Below the pieces are notes generated by a model, which saw nothing but the letters and a program-made list of their open reading frames with translations, was not told the DNA's origin and made no database searches. This document shows positions 1-12,918 of a stretch of DNA of 64,000 bases, one piece after another (positions within the stretch are counted from its first letter, which is position 1; every line of letters begins with the position of its first letter). Source of the stretch: Triplophysa rosa (Eukaryota > Chordata > Actinopteri > Cypriniformes > Nemacheilidae). The stretch lies in assembly GCF_024868665.1 (NCBI RefSeq), contig NC_079892.1, positions 5,479,045 to 5,543,044 of the forward strand. Direction: 5' to 3'. The position numbers were made by a program, and so were the translations under genes.

Positions 1-669
1 CTCATTTGTAAATTAAGGCTGCACAACTGCTGGAGTGGGACAGATATGAAACCGAATCCCAGAGTCAGCAATCCCTAATGCGATTCAAATGCACCTAAGG
101 AGATTTAAGTGATGAGCCGAAAAGAGCGATCCGAGAGCCATGCCTCGATTGCCAAACCTGAGCCAACTTCATGCAGCACTCAGGTCCCTCAGGTTCTTGG
201 ATCCACATCACAGATTAATCTCATTGCAGGGGCTTTTCACCTAGCCTGTACCATTTTGAAACAGTACGGAAAACTGACCCTGAAACAGCTAGTGCAGTGT
301 TATTTAAACTTCATTTAGCCTTATGTTGCAGCCTGTCCAACACACCGGAACAGACGGCTGGGGTTCACACTGACCTCACAGCGCCAGTCTGTTGAAGAGT
401 CACCTTGCCGTCACTTAATGACAGTAAAGTGAGACAGAGAGAAGAATCGGACCGGTATTAACGATAATGAAAGGCCGCTGACTAAGACGTTGGGCTTTGT
501 AATTCATGTTTACTCACCCACACACATTACAATAAAGGTGTACCTGTCTGCAACTTCACCACAGGAATGAAAGGAATCCTTTCCCCAACAGCACAGATTT
601 CCTGAAAATCTGAACTAAGCATGTTATAACACATTTCCACATAAAGTGATAACATAATAAAACATAATA

Positions 670-942
670 AAAATAAACATTCTGTCATTTACTCACCCTC
701 TTGTCATTTCAAACCTGTACTTTCTTCCGCAGAACACAAAAGAAGATATTTTGAAGAATGTTGGTAACCGAACAGCGCCGGCATCCATTCACTACTTGTA
801 TGAACACAAAACCAATGCAAGTGAGTGGGTTGCAGTTACAAACGTTCTTCAAAATATCTTCTTTTGTGTTCTGCGGAAAGAAAGTCATAGTGGTTTGAAA
901 TGGGTGAGTAAATGACAGAATGTTTATTTTTGGGTGAACTTA
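670..942. mobile_element. foldback MITE, copy A (GTTCACCC family)
   Basis: The left arm contains CATTCTGTCATTTACTCACC and the right arm its reverse complement, ending in TTTTTGGGTGAACT. Interior CAAAATATCTTCTTTTGTGT occurs inverted. The same arms recur at least eight more times in this window. It is non-coding and non-autonomous. Confidence 0.75.
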
Positions 943-3520
943 AGAGACTTGAACGCTGATGTGACCAACTACATTAGAATAAAACCTGCCCAAAATCAAA
1001 CACGCGTCATCGCTGGGTTGAGTTTTGAAAACATTTGAACAAACTCGTGGCGTTATGCAAAAGCTGAATTCCATACAATAATCGATAGCTATATCAATAT
1101 GATATTTGTAAAAATTGCTTCATTTTTGTAAGTCGATTAAATTAAATTGATAGTAGTTTTGTGATGGTCATGCCAAATTGCATCGTCTTTATAAAAAACT
1201 ATCCACAAACGAAGCTCCGCCCACTGATCTCTGATGTCAGCAGCTCCTGGTTCAAGCAGGTTTGTGAAGCAGGTTTTCTGTTGTCTGCAGTAGAGACGCT
1301 TGGAATAGTGGAAAGGGCTATCTGTGGTGCAGTGAATTGATCGAAGCTCATTTCGAGAGAGAAGAGATCTCGAGGGGAATGTGAGATAGCAAGACAAAGA
1401 AACTCTGAGAGACCTGAAATTGACTGCCGTGGTGCATCTACTCCTTCATAGAAATCTCGGCTTTATAGTTACACAGTTTTATCTTGGAGCTTTTTGGGGA
1501 TGAGTCACAGCAGAATAAGCGCATAGGATTTTCTCAGGAGATGTGGCTGTAACGTTTGGAGTCTTGCTTTTGAGTTCATGGGTATCAAATTCATTTTTAG
1601 GTAAAAATGACAAAACCTGGACCTATTTTTTTAACTTGCTACTTTGTTTTACCTATAACATGCACATTTACACAAAATATAACACAGAATTGATTTTTAT
1701 ATTTGGGGGTCAAAGGAAGTGCATGTAATTTATTAAAGGTACATATACAATATTTAGGCTTATTACAGAAATCAAACGTTTAAAAAAAGTCAGAAAAAGT
1801 TCAGTTTTAGCTAACAAAACACCATTCATTCTTTTAGGCCAAATCACATTGAATTAGTACAAAAGTGTACAGATATACATAATCAAATTCCAATAAATAG
1901 TCAGGCCTACTTATACACTTCTATTTCACCTATATTTGCATTTATGAACTTGAATCAAAGCATCCACCAAAAATATGCATTTTAGGAGTTCGTGCATTCA
2001 CTAAACCTCAAACCCATGACCTTGAAGCTTGATACTTGAAAACTTTATAAAACGTTGTAATATGTCCTCACCCACCCACCCCTGTGCATGCACTGCAAGT
2101 TCCCCATCTGCTTCTCTGTGATGTAGCGGGCTAATGAAGTGCATCGTATGAAAGCCTCTCTCATCCTCCATTGACCTCCATGGGTTTTAAAAGGCTCCAG
2201 GCACAAACAGATCGGTTGTGTATTGGCAGACGAGAGGAGAGCACAGTGTGTGTTCTGTGTGGCTGATCAATAAGGCATTGATGCCCGTGCCCACACAGCG
2301 CTCCGGGTTATTAGCATCCGCTATGATCATTAGGCACTTGGAGACGGCCTGTGACAGCAGCTAATAAAGACTGAATCACGCTTATTTATGTGCGTGTGAT
2401 AAACCGCTGCCTGGGCCGACTGTGCTGAAGGACGTCGTTTTGAATCTCACAAATAAGACTTCTCGCTTTCTCTCTGGAGGTTTTTAGACATTATCTGATC
2501 CAAGACCGACCATTAAGAAGAGAAATAATGACAAGAGCAGAGTTTTAAATGGCATTAAATGTTCTAAAATAGCATTTGTAGAGATAAAAACACGGCAAAA
2601 TTCGATGTCTTCATTTGCTTTATCATTTTGAAAATAATACAAAGATAATGGTGCTTGTTGTGCTGTGACAGGATATGTTTTGTGTGCCCAGGGGACTGGA
2701 GTCATCTCATAAGAAACGTGCACCACATATACAAAGGTCAATAAGATTGCGGTCAATTTTTCCAAAGCTGTCATCATGACGGTTGGCAGCAGGGAAACAT
2801 GACATGGCATAATGGCCCTTATGTGGCAGACTGTGGAAGTCTTTCGGCACACTTGACCGGTTGGCAGAATAACTCTTCTCGCTTCAATTACCTCCCTGTC
2901 ATCTCCGCTCCACGCTCAATAACAGCCGATGAGGAGCGAGACGGCGGAGGACGAGGTTAGATTGGAGCCAGACGGCTATGATGAAGGTACATTATTATCT
3001 GTCAATCACTTGGCGGGGATAATGTGTAGACAGCTTACAACAAGATGTAATACACAAACCGCTGTGAAAATTTGAATAGCAAATAGCATCTACCCTGTCC
3101 ACAAGCTCTGAAAATCCAGCGGAGCACAACCTGAGCTGAGTGCCTGTACAAGTGCACAAAAATGGGACGTTATGTACTAGAGATAACAACAGAACTGACA
3201 CGTAAAGATGAAGCGAGCCGCAAACAGAGCGCCTTCGTTTGCTTTGTGAAGAGTGTAGAATAAACAATTATCCTCATTAGTCACACGCTATTAGCACGCT
3301 TAATTACCCGCAGCCCTGAAGCCACAAGTCTCTCCGGCGCAATCTCTTACTCGAAGAGTCGCTTTCATGAGGTCAACAAGCCAGACGCAGCAGGCATCCT
3401 TGGTTTTTAAATTTGATCATATTTTTTCAATTAATGAGAAAACCCAACAGCAGCGATTTGTTAAGCTTGTTGTTCGCCAATGAAACGTTTGCAAGATTGT
3501 GATTTGCCAAGGAAATGTGT

Positions 3521-3680
3521 TGCTGTAGCTCAATGGGTGAAGCGTTGCAAGCGGCACAAAGGTTGTGGGTTTGAATCCCAGGGAGCACAATATGATGAAA
3601 TGCAGAATGTGAATGTACTGGTCAGTTTGGTTAAAAGCATGTGCCAAATACATAAATGTGTGCCAAATGCGTAAATGTAG
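3521..3680 (+). mobile_element. tRNA-derived SINE, copy 1 of an inverted pair
   Basis: The head has a pol III box A-like TAGCTCAATGGGT and, 37 bases on, a box B-like GGGTTTGAATCCC, with GC-rich tRNA-like spacing (3521-3589). The tail ends CCAAATGCGTAAATGTAG, as in the opposite copy. The tRNA fold is degenerate, so this is a SINE and not a tRNA gene. Confidence 0.65.
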
Positions 3681-3701
3681 TAAACAAATTAGCGGATTAC
3701 T

Positions 3702-3862
3702 ATTTACATTTATGCATTTTGGCAGACGCTTTTATCCAAAGCGACTTTCATTGCATTATACTATACATTTGTTTTTAAGTACAGTATGTACAATACCTGG
3801 GAACGAACCCATGACCTTTGCGTTGCTAACACCATGCTATTACCACTGAGCTACAGGAAAGC
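3702..3862 (-). mobile_element. tRNA-derived SINE, copy 2 of an inverted pair
   Basis: Read on the minus strand it starts TTCCTGTAGCTCAGTGGTAA (box A) and has GGGTTCGTTCCCAGG (box B). It ends with the tail GCTTTGGATAAAAGCGTCTG and CAAAATGCATAAATGTAAAT. This head-tail combination is a very common cyprinid SINE type. Confidence 0.75.
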
Positions 3863-4048
3863 TAAAGTCAATTATTTAAAATCTGTTAAAGTAAAAAGAC
3901 AAATGTGTGTGAATGGATTTTGATGAGCATCATATGGGTTTCAATTGAGGAATATATGCAGTCAAAACAGGAACATAACATATAACGTAGCAGAAACATA
4001 ACATGAACATAATGGGAACCTAACATAACGTAACGGGAACATAACGTC

Positions 4049-4262
4049 GCTGTCCTTCCGAAACCTTCTGTCCAAATTCCCTATTTTTCAATAAATTTAA
4101 AAAACTCTGTACTTTTTAAATGATTAAATACTGTGTTTTTAATACTTGTATTTGTTAGATATTTGCAAAACCCAGTGCCAAACATTAAGGGGGAATAATA
4201 ATAATGATTTGGGGAAAAGAAATAACACAAAATATTGAGAGACAAGGTTTCAGAAGGACAGC
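4049..4262. mobile_element. 214-bp MITE with 19-bp inverted termini, copy 1
   Basis: Termini are GCTGTCCTTCCGAAACCTT at the left and AAGGTTTCAGAAGGACAGC at the right. A homologous copy in the same orientation, with shared interior (CCCAGTG-CAAACAT), lies at 44328-44525. It encodes no protein. Confidence 0.75.
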
Positions 4263-6191
4263 GATATCCTGAGTTGTAGCACAACACACAAATAATAAAA
4301 AAACAGCAAAAATCATAAAAATAGAAAATGACTAAAGGGTAAAATAACAATGTCATGTTATTCTTACTTTAATTTGCTGCTTGTCAGATTCTAAAGTGTA
4401 TAAATTATTTCTGTTGTGTGTCTACATGTTGTGGTCCAGAAACAAAGTAGTTAAAAAGCCCTGAACTACGTCAAGCCTGTGGCAGAACATCTGAAAGTCT
4501 ATAAACAACACCGGCTATTCGATGTCCAAGTTCAGAAAAGAGTATGTCTTTTGCAAAGAGTCTATAAAACGGTTGACTTCAGATGCACTTAAAACTGTCT
4601 GAAAGCTTTTCTCTAGCTAAATCCAAGCAGAAGAAGTCCAGTCAAGTGGAAGAGATTAAAAACAAGAGCAAGTGTTATTTTCAGACAGCACTGTACAAAA
4701 CACAGTCCCAAAGCTGAGCGGCTTCAGAGCTGTTAGATCCTGCAAAGCCAAACCATTAATGTGAATCTCCTCAGAATGTTTGACATTATTAAAATTGAAC
4801 TCTGCCGCAAATATACGGTATTCTGTATATACACTGTTTTATAAACCACACAGCATCGCATTGCACACTAGTAGTCCAGTCTCGACTCTTTTCCCATAGG
4901 GAAAGTCTCGCAGCATTAAGGTCTGCGTGGGCAGCCAGGCAGAGCAAAGCCAACGTGAGAGCTCACCCTCAGTCATCTTCCTCACCTTCCTGTTTATCTG
5001 AAGGTTACCCGATTTGACATTTCAGTGCAGATCGATTCTCCAGCAAACCCCAGGAAGAGTTTACTGACATGCTTAAACCTTCCGGCTCTGCCATCTTCAT
5101 CCCAAATAAGGCTTGAGTAAGATTACCAGTCAGGGAAAAGCTCTAGACAAGAATATTGAGTTTTCTAAGCTTGAGTGTTAACCCCCAACCCCCAGATTCC
5201 TTTGGCTTATATAAATTAGCATTTGAAAGAACTAGACTGCGGAAGGGGAGACAAAAGAGTGGCAGTAAGGCACAGAGGTTCCTTCACAGTCAAACCATTA
5301 TCCTTCAGCTACCTTTGTAGGATTCTTAAAAGAGTCCTTTGTCAGGCCAGGCCGAGTATGTGTAGGCATTTCAGATTTAGGGCTCTTCTTCTTAAAGGCT
5401 CCATATTATGACATTTCTCCACCTTTCGTCAAATGTTGGGAGACATTTGCTCTTTTCAGTGAAGAAACGATCACAAAAACTAAGGGAAGGCTCACGCCAC
5501 CCACAAATTTTCTGACATAAAATTTTTGTCTTCAGACGAATTGTCAGGTGTATGATCCCCTTTGCATCCATTTTATGAGGTGGCAATTTTCTATGAGTTT
5601 ACACACTGACTTGTACAAAAATATATGATTCTTACAAAAAAAAAACAAGAACAAAGCCCAATCCCTTAACCTAACATCACTGGATAAAAAGCAAAACAAA
5701 TTAAAATGTATGAATACGATCTTAATATATTTGATATGATATCATTTTTTTGTTTTCTCTTTTCATTTTGTTGCCTGACAGCTTTAATCCCCATTTATTT
5801 CCATTATGAGAAAGAGTGGCCATGCAGGAAATTCTTCCAAAATTGTAACAGAATTGGAATGCAATGGGGCAGGTAAATCATGGCATCATTTATTCTCAGG
5901 GTTGCCAAATCTGTATAAACAAAACCAGTTCCAAAGCAAAAATTACCCTAAAACTAGCCTAATGACCCGAGCCTAATTACCAAACCCCCCAAAAACTCAC
6001 TTTCATACTAAAATGCATTTTACTTGCATTAAACTTGTGTTTATTAGTAATCATAAAAAAAACACTATGTACAAAAATATCTAAACCCAAGAATGAGAAT
6101 TAATGAACAAAATTAATTTAACTTCAACCAGCGGAATAAAAACAGTTTAAAAGTAATTTCGCTGCAATTCCGTAGATCTGGCAACCATGTC

Positions 6192-6275
6192 AATATTCTT
6201 AGAATGCAGTTAACTGATTCTAGTTACAATACTAATATTCTTAGAATGCAGTTAACTGATTCTAGTTACAATACT
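6192..6275. repeat. perfect 42-bp tandem duplication
   Basis: Two identical adjacent 42-base units, 6192-6233 and 6234-6275, each starting AATATTCTTAGAATGCAG and ending TAGTTACAATACT. With no divergence the duplication must be recent or an assembly artefact. Confidence 0.9.
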
Positions 6276-7936
6276 GACTTTCTTGTCATCCTTGCAGAGA
6301 TATTTGCCAAGCAGTTGTCAGCGAGAAGATTTACTGACATCAGCGACTGAACGCCAACAGTCTTGTAACAACACTGACCTAAATAAGAACAAAAAACCTA
6401 ATGAATTTCAAGAGCATCGCATTAAACATGGCAGATGCACAAACAGCTCCCGAGTTTCAGTTTGGTGCTTCCAGACATCGGGATCAAGCAATTTTCAAAA
6501 TGTTAATCCAGATCAACATGTCTGCATGCAACCTCAGTGCGACGTGAGTTGCCAAAAAAAGCCGCAAGAATAAAAATGCATGTTGGGTTTTGTTCAAGAG
6601 TGCTGTGCTAAATGCTGGAGGAATTTTCTGGAAGCCGCCACCCAAACCCCAGATGTCATTCATTGTGAATACTCTTTCCATGATGTGTCCAAATACTAAA
6701 CCCAACTGAATATCTTTCATGTGATTTAAATGTTTAGGACTGAAAGGTGCCCCATCTACAAAGATATCTTCCCATGCTAATAATCTCTCGCACGCACATA
6801 AAGTCATTCTCTATTGCATCATTCTGTTCCTCTCAGCATTAACAACCGAGCGGACACGTCGTTTGATCCTTAGTGACAGAGCCAATTGAAACTTCCTGCT
6901 CGCTCGGCTAGACGAGCTCCGGTTATTCCGACGAGGGCCCCGTCACCCTGACACTAATGAAATAGCCCAGCGCACACAAATCACCACACAGAAGCTTCTT
7001 AAAGATCCCAGGATGGCTGGCAAAAAGCCCCACATCCCCCTCGCTCCGCTTTAATCTTCCTCGAAACAGGCACATTAAAAGAGAGCTACTGACAGCCATA
7101 ATAGATCGAGTGGGGAGGTGAACAATGCTGCCCTATCCACCGCATGTCCACCACTGGGACTTATTGTAGCTCTTTTTGTATAATACCTCCCTTTCCTGTC
7201 CGGAGAGACAGAGAGAGAGAGAGAGAGAGAAAAGAGAGCGAGAGAGGGCTTTTCTTGAGTCACTCCACCTCTTTATTCCAAAGTGTTTGGCACATTGGGT
7301 GCACAAGTTTTTAACATTACAAGTTTATATGATGTTTGGCAAGAATAAACTCTTCCAGGCTATAAGTCAAAGAGGTAAAAACTCATAAATGTGAAAGAAT
7401 GCAAAGCAACGGCTGAAAATAGTCTGATAAACAACAAAAATGCCAGCAGAAGCCTCCAGATTTACAGCAGCAGGTGAAATATGATTACATCTGAAGAGAG
7501 CCGAGGGGCGGCAGGAAATGAATGATTGAGCCCGAGCGCTGCAGTGTCATCAGGACCACTGGCGCAGAGGAGGGGCGGAGAAGCCTTGCAGATAGATGAA
7601 TGAGATGTTCTCCTCTCCACCCTGCAGTACTGCAGACAGTGACGGAGCGGCACAATATCACAGCTACAGATGGAGAGATAGACCGTAGGTAGGAGCGCAG
7701 GCCAGCATGGGTTAGATAAACGAAACGGGAGAGAGTTGATTTACGAGCTGACGGCATCTGGTGGTTTTACAAGGCCCGTCCAGCCAGTTAAACGACTCGC
7801 CGTAAAACAAAGCGATCAGACAACCATCCATCCCAAAAACATATGCCGCTTGTTGAACAAACACAAAAAGTGTTAATTGATGCTCAGGAGACATTCAATT
7901 CTACACAATTCTACATAAAAGGGTACACCCCCATAA

Positions 7937-8185
7937 TGGTAATAATCTGTCATTTATTCAGCCGTACATCATTAAAAAAACTAAATCGTGCAGGTTTTGA
8001 ATGTTTCGGTGGTTTGGTGTTCATACAGTTGAAGTCAATAGGGGCCAGCCAGTGTTGTTTTCTTAGCAACGTTCTTCAAAATATCTTCTATTGTGTTCTG
8101 CAGGAGAAAGTCATACAGGTTTTGAATAACATGAGGGTGAATAAATGAGGAAAGAATTTTTATTTTGGGTGAACTGTTACTTTAA
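7937..8185. mobile_element. foldback MITE, copy B (GTTCACCC family)
   Basis: Left arm AATCTGTCATTTATTCA; right arm GAGGGTGAATAAATGAGG followed by TTTTGGGTGAACTGTTACTTT. The interior CTTCAAAATATCTTC is shared with the other copies. Confidence 0.7.
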
Positions 8186-8199
8186 TGCTAAAAAAGCTT

Positions 8200-8836
8200 A
8201 AAGGCAGTGTTCACACTTAACTTCTTTTTTGACAAGAAAAAGTTGACAAAGGCGCTTTTTTAGTAAAAAAACAACAACGCTCGCAGCGTTTGGTTACAAA
8301 TAGCAGCCGATCGCCATTACTTCGGATGCAGTGTCTGTGCACAAAGGCAGCCCAGAGAAACTGATAGGAAGCGTAACGGAAATCTATTTAAATTATAAAC
8401 AGAGAGTGCAATAACTAATCACATATTTAAACACTATACTACTAATTTCTCGATAGAAATGCAAACAGAAGTTGTTGAAAGTGAAAATTAAACTTACATT
8501 TATACAAAACTATGCTCCAACGGGCGTTTCGGCAGCCATTTTATTTTTTCGAGCTAGAGACTCCTCGACCAATCACGTTCCTCGCATTTTGTTAAGGAAA
8601 CGACAGGTCTCTGTCATTGGTTAGCTGTGAAAAAAAGAGCTTGAAGTAGGGCGTTTTTTTTCAGAAAAGTTGAACTTTTTTCAACCTCAAAAGACGCTCT
8701 GAGCTGCACAAAAAGACGCCGGCGATGGCGTTTAAAAAAGCGCTCAGAACGTTTTTTTGAAAACACGGCTCCATAGGATTATAATGGAAAACAGATGCTA
8801 GCAGCTTCGGAAAAAAAGTCTTAACACGGCCTTAGA
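8200..8836. mobile_element. candidate non-autonomous DNA transposon
   Basis: The ends are imperfect inverted repeats (AAAGGCAGTGTTCACACT at left; TCTTAACACGGCCTTA at right). The interior is unusually CpG-rich for the window and has palindromic pieces such as AAAAGTTGAACTTTTTTCAA. No reading frame is seen. Boundaries are approximate. Confidence 0.45.
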
Positions 8837-8845
8837 GTTCAAACA

Positions 8846-8890
8846 AAAAAATGGAAAATTCTGTCATTTATTCACCCTCATTTGGTTTAA
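8846..8890. mobile_element. fragment of GTTCACCC-family foldback MITE
   Basis: A single arm, AAATTCTGTCATTTATTCAC then CCTCATTTGGTTTAAAACC. The other half is missing. Confidence 0.5.
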
Positions 8891-11800
8891 AACCGGTATA
8901 TGATATATAACTACTAAGTATATACACCCAAATATCTTCACACTATTTGTAATATCTAACGTCTGTCAACACTACATAATAAAGCACACAAGTAGGACCC
9001 GCCACAACACGTACAAAATGAGATGTCACGTGGAGGAAAACCGTACGGGCTATTCCAGATGAACCAAATAACAATCTCACCACGGTTCTTTATTTCATTC
9101 GAAAGGCCACAGTCCCTCGTGCACGTATTGAAAAACACCAGAAGCACAAAGCTATGGCTCTCCCGACACAGAACTGATATTTATACACGGGCTGTCAGAG
9201 CACAACAAAGGCTCGGGTTTCTCTAGGTTGCATGTGAGTCCTTTGTTCTCTGTACAAAGCGAGAGTCAGAGATAATGCAGGTAAAAGAACATTAACAGAT
9301 AAACAAAACTGCTTTACTTAGAAACAACAAAGGATACTGTGCAATCATTCACAAATCATCGACATAACCATCACGGCCTTTTGTCCCCATAGATAGAAAA
9401 ATCGGTTTGTCAACCATTTATAGCGGGAAAGGTAAAAACGCGCGAGACAAAGTCAACTGAGGTGGTGGGGGGAAACAACCAATGAGATGCTTCGATTTTA
9501 AAAAGTATATTAGGAGCCATATATTGCATTTTAATTATTAGATTTTTTTCTTGTTCACAAAACAAAGATATCACTGATTTATCACAAACAATCAATAAAT
9601 GCGTTCATCTCTTGCCTTAGACTTGAGTTAAAGACCCGTAAACCGGAAGTAGCGATCGTTTTTACTTTCGTATTCTGACACATTTCAGAGTGAAAAATAA
9701 TTTCAAAGGAGAAAATTGGTGGGCGTGGCTTGCGTTTTTTCACTGCGAATTGATTGGATGTGTAGGGTCGGTTAGGGTATTTTTTCTGTCACATACACAG
9801 TTATCTATAATATACAACCAGCAGTGAAATATAGGTCAGGTCAGCTCCAAAGACAGTGCAATTTTTATAAAAATACACCAACAATATTATAAAGTTAAAG
9901 GTATATATAGTCTATGGTACTGTAAATATTAATAATTTGAAATGAAACTGGCAGCAACGGATGCTCCGGCCAAGCCGTCAAATTTACGTCATTTTGAGAT
10001 GGACAGTGCATTTTCTGATTTTAACTGAAGATTATGAGGGTACATGGATTTTAAAAAGAAAATGACCCACATTGATAAGCTATTAACTATAAACGCTGCA
10101 ATATTTCATGAAAAAATATGATTTTTTTATTTCACCGTGACTTTAAAATAAGAACATTTCTAAGAGTTCATAAGAGTGCTTCTTAAATACACTTTATTAT
10201 TAATCATATTAATATTCATAATAAAATCCCAGTGCTTACATAAAAAACGAACACCCCGACTTCAATCTGACACGTAAACTTTTCAGTTTAACGTACAATA
10301 AGGCCTTTCTTAGGCACTTCTTACCTTTGGGAAACTTGGCAACCAAAACACAGACAGAGTCAATGGGGTCCAAATGGGAAAGGTGCCATATCCCCACTTC
10401 TAAAACACATTCAGCTAACCTCACGAGGCAGACGGAAGCTCAAAGCAAGACAAACCGATTCATTTTGGTGCCTGCTGTTGGTCAGAACGTGATGGACACG
10501 AGCTGGACACACCGAGAGAGGAGAGAAACTAGGGTCCATGTATCTTCAGCAGCTGGATTCAGTCTAACAATTAAGACCAAACGATAAGTCATATTTGAAA
10601 TGCGATACAGCCCTAAATAGGCGACTAGTCAGCATTCCCAGTGAGAACAAGCTTTCAGCACCTGAGGAAAAGCAGAAAACGGTCGCACGGTGACATACAA
10701 CTGTTATTTATTTAGAGAAGTGTCAATTTACATGTCTTCAAAACAAAACGCTGATAAATAACGCTAGTTATAAAAAGCTTTAATCAAACCACAAAAGAAA
10801 ATCCATAATTAATACTTTTACATTTTTTACATTTCAGATATTTACACAATGTGTTGCATCCCCGCTTTTTTACACAAAATTACGGTACCCTCTATAATGT
10901 AACCATTGTTTAATTTCCAGAAGTTTGATTTAACGTGTCGATAACTGGAATTCATCTCTAGTGCATTTTTAAGGTTATGCCGTTATGTTTTTAATCAACG
11001 AGAACCCTTCCAAGTCTCATCACGTGAGCTAGTAATCGTTCATCTTGAAATTTTGGATTTGGTGACGTAAAGGAACCCACAAACACTGCAAAATCTGGGG
11101 AATATTAAACCAGGTTAAAAAAGCGTAATGGTTCTTTAAAACCCCAAAGAAACAGGGAATGGCCGACAACTATATCAGACTGCGTTTTTTAGTCAAGTGT
11201 GAATGCGTTACTGTTCAGGTGGGACAGAATTACGTAACAGCGCCCTCTAACGGCCAAGGCATTTTCTTCAGTTTAGCACCATGTGTAATTCATAATAGCA
11301 TGAAGAAGTTTGGCAACAGCTCTGTGGAAAATTCTGACTGATAATAAAACTTCTACGAGAGATGCTGTGGGGTTTGATAAATGAATTGAGACATTTATCA
11401 CTCTAATGCATTAGACAGGCACGTTGGGTAGAAGTTTAATTTCAAGAAAATAAAAAAGCAGACAGCTTATATTAACAGTTCATCTGCAGGATTTCCCTCA
11501 TTCTTAAAATATTTCCTCATGTTCAACAGAACTGGTAGCCTGGCCAGCAGGCGAGGGTTTTTATGACTGGGAGTTAGAGGGTACAGTCCAGGCTTTTAAT
11601 ACACAAACACAATGTATATTCAATATTAGTTCAATAGCCCAAATGTCCGCCATGGATCTCGAGCATGCAAATCAGAAACTCCATCCTCATGGCTACATAC
11701 AAATGCCAAACTCCCTCATTTCAACATTCCATATGTTTAATTAAAAAAGAAAATACTGCTATTGAAACACCCGCTCTTTTGGTAGCTTGCTTGAAAGCTC

Positions 11801-12634
11801 GATTGTGTTTGGTTGAACAAATTTACAATAACATTCATATGGTACAGTAAAAGATTATCAATAAAACCTCTGGTTCTCCTCATACAACGGAGGTTGTTTA
11901 TCAGTTAAGTGGAGCTGATCGATTGTTTCATTTTAAAGTCAGCTATTTTTTTCCACTTGACAATGTGCTTATAAAGTGCTAAGGATTAAAATTGCATTGA
12001 GGCTTACAAGAAAAAAAATCATAAACTTGTGGGGTCTCTGTGTGAAGCTCTACGAGTCACATCAAAATCATTCTGTGTCGTTTCAGTGAAACAAAAACTT
12101 TATAATCTCTTTCAGTCATTTGGGGATATAAATGTGATTTACAGAACTAATAAATAAAAACAAAACATTATTTTACTGCACTACGCTTTCGTCATGCTCT
12201 TTAAAATTCTCAAACGCTTTCATTTGACAAATTTCAACCTTCTAAATGGAATAAACCTGGTGCTGTATGCTTGCAAGAATCTGAGGTTTTGTCTAAAAAC
12301 CAGATTAAAAACAAAACCCTATCTGTTTGTCTGCTGAAAGTGTAGTATTACAATTAGTTATGAAGGACATGTTGTCAAAAGGTCTAGATACTTCGTCCCT
12401 GCATTGCAAACTGCCATCCAAGTTCACCCGCTTGCATTATTAGTCTTCATTAGTCAAATGTCCTTCAGAGAAACGGAGAGCATGCAAAGTTGACTTTTAC
12501 AGCGGTTGTGAAGCCAGCTGTCTCAGCGTGAAGTCACCTGCTGTCATAAATCTTTCTTTTATATTCAAAAATGTATCCGACACATTCTGTTCCTCCAGAA
12601 AAGAATCCTGAGCCGCATCCCAGGGGTCAGTGAT

Positions 12635-12640
12635 TTTATT
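12635..12640 (-). promoter_or_regulatory. candidate akap13 polyadenylation signal
   Basis: AATAAA on the minus strand, 220 bases after the stop codon. It is the first canonical hexamer after the stop. Another occurs near 10194-10199. Mammalian AKAP13 has a longer 3' UTR, so usage of the proximal one is uncertain. Confidence 0.3.
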
Positions 12641-12859
12641 CATACGTGCATGCGAGCGACGAAGGCACTGTGCGGTATGCCGAGCGCCGAAAATCAGGCC
12701 ACAGGAAATGCTCAGTTTAAACTTCCTGTCCAGGCCTGACGCCCATCACGACCACAGGTATGTGTAAGGGAGGGGTGCAAACTCTAGTTTACGGTCCACA
12801 ACCAGAGACTACTGGCATGGAGGAATTGTGGGATAGTGGGGATCAAAAGGGGACCTGGA

Positions 12860-12918
12860 TCAGCAAAAAAAGACCTGTCCGTCCGGAGTGGCGTCTGGAG
12901 CCGCAGTGCTCTGGGGTT
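12860..12918 (-). CDS. akap13: akap13 visible exon 36: C-terminus and stop
   Basis: 59 coding bases, phase 1 in after TTCACAG, ending at a TGA (12860-12862). It encodes [19 protein letters not shown]. The short terminal exon ending in FC agrees with the family, whose proteins end in a similar acidic-hydrophobic-cysteine tail. Confidence 0.92.

Larger units (their letters stand above)
1..12859. other. akap13 3' UTR and downstream intergenic DNA
   Basis: No exon series or recognisable protein is visible on either strand. The 3' UTR occupies an undetermined part beside 12859. The rest holds foldback elements, a SINE pair, a 42-bp tandem duplication, a GA tract (7206-7231) and stretches of unique-looking DNA (about 2080-2460, 2870-3340, 6830-7120) without open frames of note. 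Confidence 0.7.

Noticed and set aside
3521..3589. Possible functional tRNA gene
   Set aside because: Box A and box B-like words are present, but the acceptor and anticodon stems do not pair well and the sequence continues into a SINE tail shared with 3702-3862.
6283..6573. 96-codon plus-strand frame
   Set aside because: No domain, no splice partners, no protein-like composition; likely chance.
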